A DNA stretch of 64,000 nucleotides from Bradyrhizobium retamae (lineage in GTDB: Bacteria; Pseudomonadota; Alphaproteobacteria; Rhizobiales; Xanthobacteraceae). Position numbers and translations under genes: made by a program. The notes beneath the pieces are model-generated. The model saw nothing but the letters and a program-made list of their open reading frames with translations, was not told the origin of the DNA and searched no databases. The stretch is from NCBI RefSeq assembly GCF_001440415.1, contig NZ_LLYA01000159.1, positions 1 to 64,000 on the forward strand, written 5' to 3'. Shown one piece after another: positions 61,899 to 64,000 of this stretch (position 1 is its first letter; every line of letters starts with the position of its first letter).

Positions 61899-62178
61899 CG
61901 TCGTCCCTACAAAGATATCGGCAAGCGACCCGCACTTTTCACCAGCAGCGCGCGAGCGTCCACCCGAATTCCGATGCCGGTTGACCGGATCCCCTGCGTG
62001 CAGGCGGCGCCCGTGGCGCTCGCCTTGATGCTGCTCTGGCTGGCGTAACGGCCTCCCCGTACCGCCTTGCATTGGCAAAACCGTTCCGCCACACTCGCTC
62101 GCAACGATGACGTCCGGCCTTCCGAACGGATGACCGGAACAGGATCATTGGTCGAGATCAAGGGAAGGGAGCAGCTAT

Positions 62179-63402
62179 ATGAGAAGTGGCGTTCTTCATC
62201 TGATCGCAGGCACGGCGGTCGTGATCGCGCTGGCGTCACCCGCCAACGCGCAGAAGAAATACGATACCGGCGCGAGCGATACCGAGATCAAGATCGGCCA
62301 GACCGTTCCGTTCTCGGGACCGGCCTCCGCCTATGCCGGCATCGGCAAGACGCAGGCCGCCTATTTCAGGATGATCAACGAAAAAGGCGGCATCAACGGC
62401 CGCAAGATCAACCTGATCCAGTATGACGACGCCTACTCGCCGCCGAAAGCCGTCGAGCAGGTGCGCAAGCTGGTCGAGAGCGACGAGGTGCTGTTCACCT
62501 TCCAGATCATCGGCACGCCCTCGAACGCCGCCGTGCAGAAATATCTCAACGCCAAGAAAGTGCCGCAGCTCCTCGCCGCGACCGGCGCCTCGAAATTCAC
62601 CGATCCCAAGAACTTCCCCTGGACCATGGGATACAATCCAAATTACCAGTCCGAGGGGCGCATCTACGCCAAATACATTCTGCAAAATCATCCCAACGCC
62701 AAGATCGGCATTCTCTACCAGAACGACGATCTCGGCCGCGACTACGTTACGGGCCTGAAGGAAGGGCTCGGCTCCAAGGCCGCGTCAATGATCGTCGCCG
62801 AGGTCTCATACGAGCTGACCGATCCGACCATCGACTCGCAGATCGTTAAATTGAAAGCAGCCGGCGCCGACCTGCTCTACGACGCCTCGACGCCGAAATT
62901 TGCGGCACAAGCGATCAAGAAAGTTGCCGACCTCGGCTGGAAGCCGATCCATATCCTCGACATCAATGCGAGCCCGGTCTCGGCGACGCTGAAGCCGGCG
63001 GGTCTCGACATCTCCAAGGACATCATCTCGACCAACTACGGCAAGGATCCGGGCGATCCGCAGTGGAAGGACGATCCCGGCATCCAGGCCTATTTCGCCT
63101 TCATGGACAAATATTACCCGGAGGGCGACAAGCTCAACACCGTCAACACGTACGGTTATGCGACGGCGGAATTGCTGGTGAAGATCCTGCAGCAATGCGG
63201 CGACAATCTCACCCGCGAAAACATCATGAAGCAGGCGGCCAATCTGAAGAACGTCACCGGCAGCCTGTCGCTACCCGGCATGGTCACCAACACCTCGCCG
63301 ACCGACTACCGCATCAACAAGCAGATGCAGATGATGAAGTTCAACGGCGAGCGCTGGGAACTGTTCGGCCCGATCATCGAGGATACCGGACCGAGCGGTT
63401 AA
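62179..63402 (+). CDS. ABC transporter substrate-binding protein, branched-chain amino acid type
   Basis: A 407-residue periplasmic binding protein of the LivJ/LivK-type family (periplasmic binding protein type 1 fold). The signal peptide ends at NAQKK. The mature part has DTEIKIGQTVPFSGPAS, RMINEKGGINGRKI, YDDAYSPPKAVEQVRKL and the C-terminal YGYATAELLVKIL. The ligand may be amino acids, amides or aromatic acids. GGAAGGGAG precedes the ATG. A close paralogue follows, and no permease genes lie within the window. Confidence 0.9.
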   Translation: MRSGVLHLIAGTAVVIALASPANAQKKYDTGASDTEIKIGQTVPFSGPASAYAGIGKTQAAYFRMINEKGGINGRKINLIQYDDAYSPPKAVEQVRKLVESDEVLFTFQIIGTPSNAAVQKYLNAKKVPQLLAATGASKFTDPKNFPWTMGYNPNYQSEGRIYAKYILQNHPNAKIGILYQNDDLGRDYVTGLKEGLGSKAASMIVAEVSYELTDPTIDSQIVKLKAAGADLLYDASTPKFAAQAIKKVADLGWKPIHILDINASPVSATLKPAGLDISKDIISTNYGKDPGDPQWKDDPGIQAYFAFMDKYYPEGDKLNTVNTYGYATAELLVKILQQCGDNLTRENIMKQAANLKNVTGSLSLPGMVTNTSPTDYRINKQMQMMKFNGERWELFGPIIEDTGPSG

Positions 63403-63726
63403 ATAGAGCACGTCCGATCCAATCTGAAACAACCGCCGGCGCCGTGTCTTCTCGGCGCCGGCAGTTTCGTTTCCACCGGGGTTCCACACCTGCCTCGCGC
63501 ACGCGGCGGCACAGCAATACCGATGAGGTGTTTTTGTGCAATCGTCAGCCGATGCCCTTGCTTTGAGCTTGCGACCGTCAAGACGAAGTTGCGCGCTCGG
63601 AACGGCTCGCCTTGCAATGCAACATGGCTTCCGCCAGTATCGGCGCAGCGATGGCGTCCGCCTGGGCTGATTACAGCCACGGCTAGATCATCGGCTCAAT
63701 CATAAACACATGAGGAATGCATCAAT
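63403..63726. other. spacer between two paralogous binding-protein genes
   Basis: After the terminator at 63435 the rest of this 324-bp stretch has no recognised gene. It presumably carries the promoter of the second copy, so the two genes may be controlled separately. Confidence 0.4.
63435..63472 (+). terminator. Rho-independent terminator after the first binding-protein gene
   Basis: GCCGGCGCCG (63435-63444) pairs perfectly with CGGCGCCGGC (63453-63462) over an 8-nt loop, followed by AGTTTCGTTT. It is located 33 bp after the stop codon. Confidence 0.75.
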
Positions 63727-64000
63727 ATGCGGAAGGGTATTTTCCATCTGGTCACCGGCACGGCGCTCGCGCTTGCGCTGTCGGTATCGACGGCGTCAGC
63801 GCAGAAGAAATACGACACCGGCGCAACCGATACCGAGATCAAGATCGGCCAGACCAATCCATTCAGCGGACCGGCCTCCTCCTATGCCACGATCGGCAAG
63901 ACCCAGGCGGCCTACATCAAGATGATCAACGATCAGGGCGGCGTAAACGGCCGCAAGATCAATCTGATCCAGTATGACGATGCCTACTCGCCGCCGAAAG
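63727..64000 (+). CDS. ABC transporter substrate-binding protein, partial (paralogue)
   Basis: From ATG 63727 the frame stays open to the window end. The signal peptide ends at SAQKK and the first 66 mature residues match the preceding gene at 57 of 66 positions, counted by eye (for example YDDAYSPPK is identical). TGAGGA lies upstream. It is a tandem duplicate with a divergent signal peptide. The rest of the gene is outside the window. Confidence 0.9.
   Translation, partial: MRKGIFHLVTGTALALALSVSTASAQKKYDTGATDTEIKIGQTNPFSGPASSYATIGKTQAAYIKMINDQGGVNGRKINLIQYDDAYSPPK

Noticed and set aside
61907..62239. Minus-strand frame just upstream of ogt (110 codons)
   Set aside because: The end GGRYASQSSIKASATG looks faintly protein-like, but there is no ribosome site, no family and the region probably holds the promoter of the binding-protein gene.
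1..64000. tRNA, rRNA, CRISPR, transposase, integrase or toxin-antitoxin modules
   Set aside because: No T-loop-like GGTTCGAATCC string in a tRNA context, no regularly spaced repeats, and no recombinase motifs were seen. A tRNAscan-SE and Infernal run would settle the RNA part.

Overview
The window is about 64 kb of high-GC chromosomal DNA from an alphaproteobacterium. It most resembles Bradyrhizobium or a close relative (Nitrobacteraceae). Three things point there. The gene order lysC-ptsP-prfA-prmC-DUF4167 and the neighbourhoods secA/PPIase/argJ/mutT, grxC/nitrilase/DUF1178/ubiG and mutS/glnD are typical of that group. The PHB genes phaA, phaB and phaR sit together. The intergenic spaces carry short palindromic repeats of the kind scattered through Bradyrhizobium chromosomes. 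This assignment rests on recognition, not on a database search. I saw no rRNA, tRNA, CRISPR array, transposase or integrase, so most of the window is ordinary core genome with some accessory catabolic and efflux genes.

Layout. 0.2-9.8 kb: secA, a periplasmic parvulin, argJ, mutT, a NDUFAF5/BioC-like methyltransferase, comF, grxC, a nitrilase-family amidase and a DUF1178 protein. 9.9-20.4 kb: an EamA transporter, ubiG, a PH-domain membrane protein, lysC, ptsP (enzyme I of the nitrogen PTS), prfA, prmC, a DUF4167 protein and a methyltransferase. 20.5-26.6 kb: gloB, a DUF985 cupin, a small membrane protein, a second EamA transporter, and phaB, phaA and phaR for polyhydroxybutyrate. 26.6-35.5 kb: a PAS-GGDEF-EAL protein, rpmF, mtgA, a polyprenyl synthase (ispA-like), a DUF1345 protein, an exported caspase-fold protein, a GFA protein and an NTF2-like protein.

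35.5-50 kb is more accessory: a TauD/TfdA oxygenase next to a Rieske oxygenase, ispG, a sulfurtransferase, a Fur/Zur regulator with a third EamA transporter, a marR-emrA-emrB efflux operon, an arsR-SRPBCC pair, and a pcaF-pcaH-pcaG protocatechuate block. Directly downstream of pcaG lies a deletion scar in which the first codons of a LysR gene are joined to the C-terminal end of a 3-dehydroshikimate dehydratase/HPPD-type gene. 50-64 kb: mutS, an integral membrane protein, an OsmC protein, glnD, a histidine kinase with a FixJ-type regulator and a stand-alone receiver, three very small genes (two cysteine-rich, one single-pass membrane), an ogt-type methyltransferase, and two tandem branched-chain amino-acid-type binding proteins, the second cut by the window end.

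Themes. Nitrogen control is represented by two of its top-level sensors (ptsP and glnD). Carbon storage is represented by phaA/phaB/phaR, and aromatic catabolism by pcaHG/pcaF and the Rieske/TauD pair. The most unusual things are the pca-side gene-fusion scar, the small cysteine-rich gene trio, a GGDEF-EAL protein whose cyclase motif is destroyed while its phosphodiesterase residues remain, a gene-free stretch with strong RNA-like pairing upstream of the DUF4167 gene, and clean operator-like palindromes upstream of the MarR and ArsR genes. I did not find one large, clearly novel multi-gene system.
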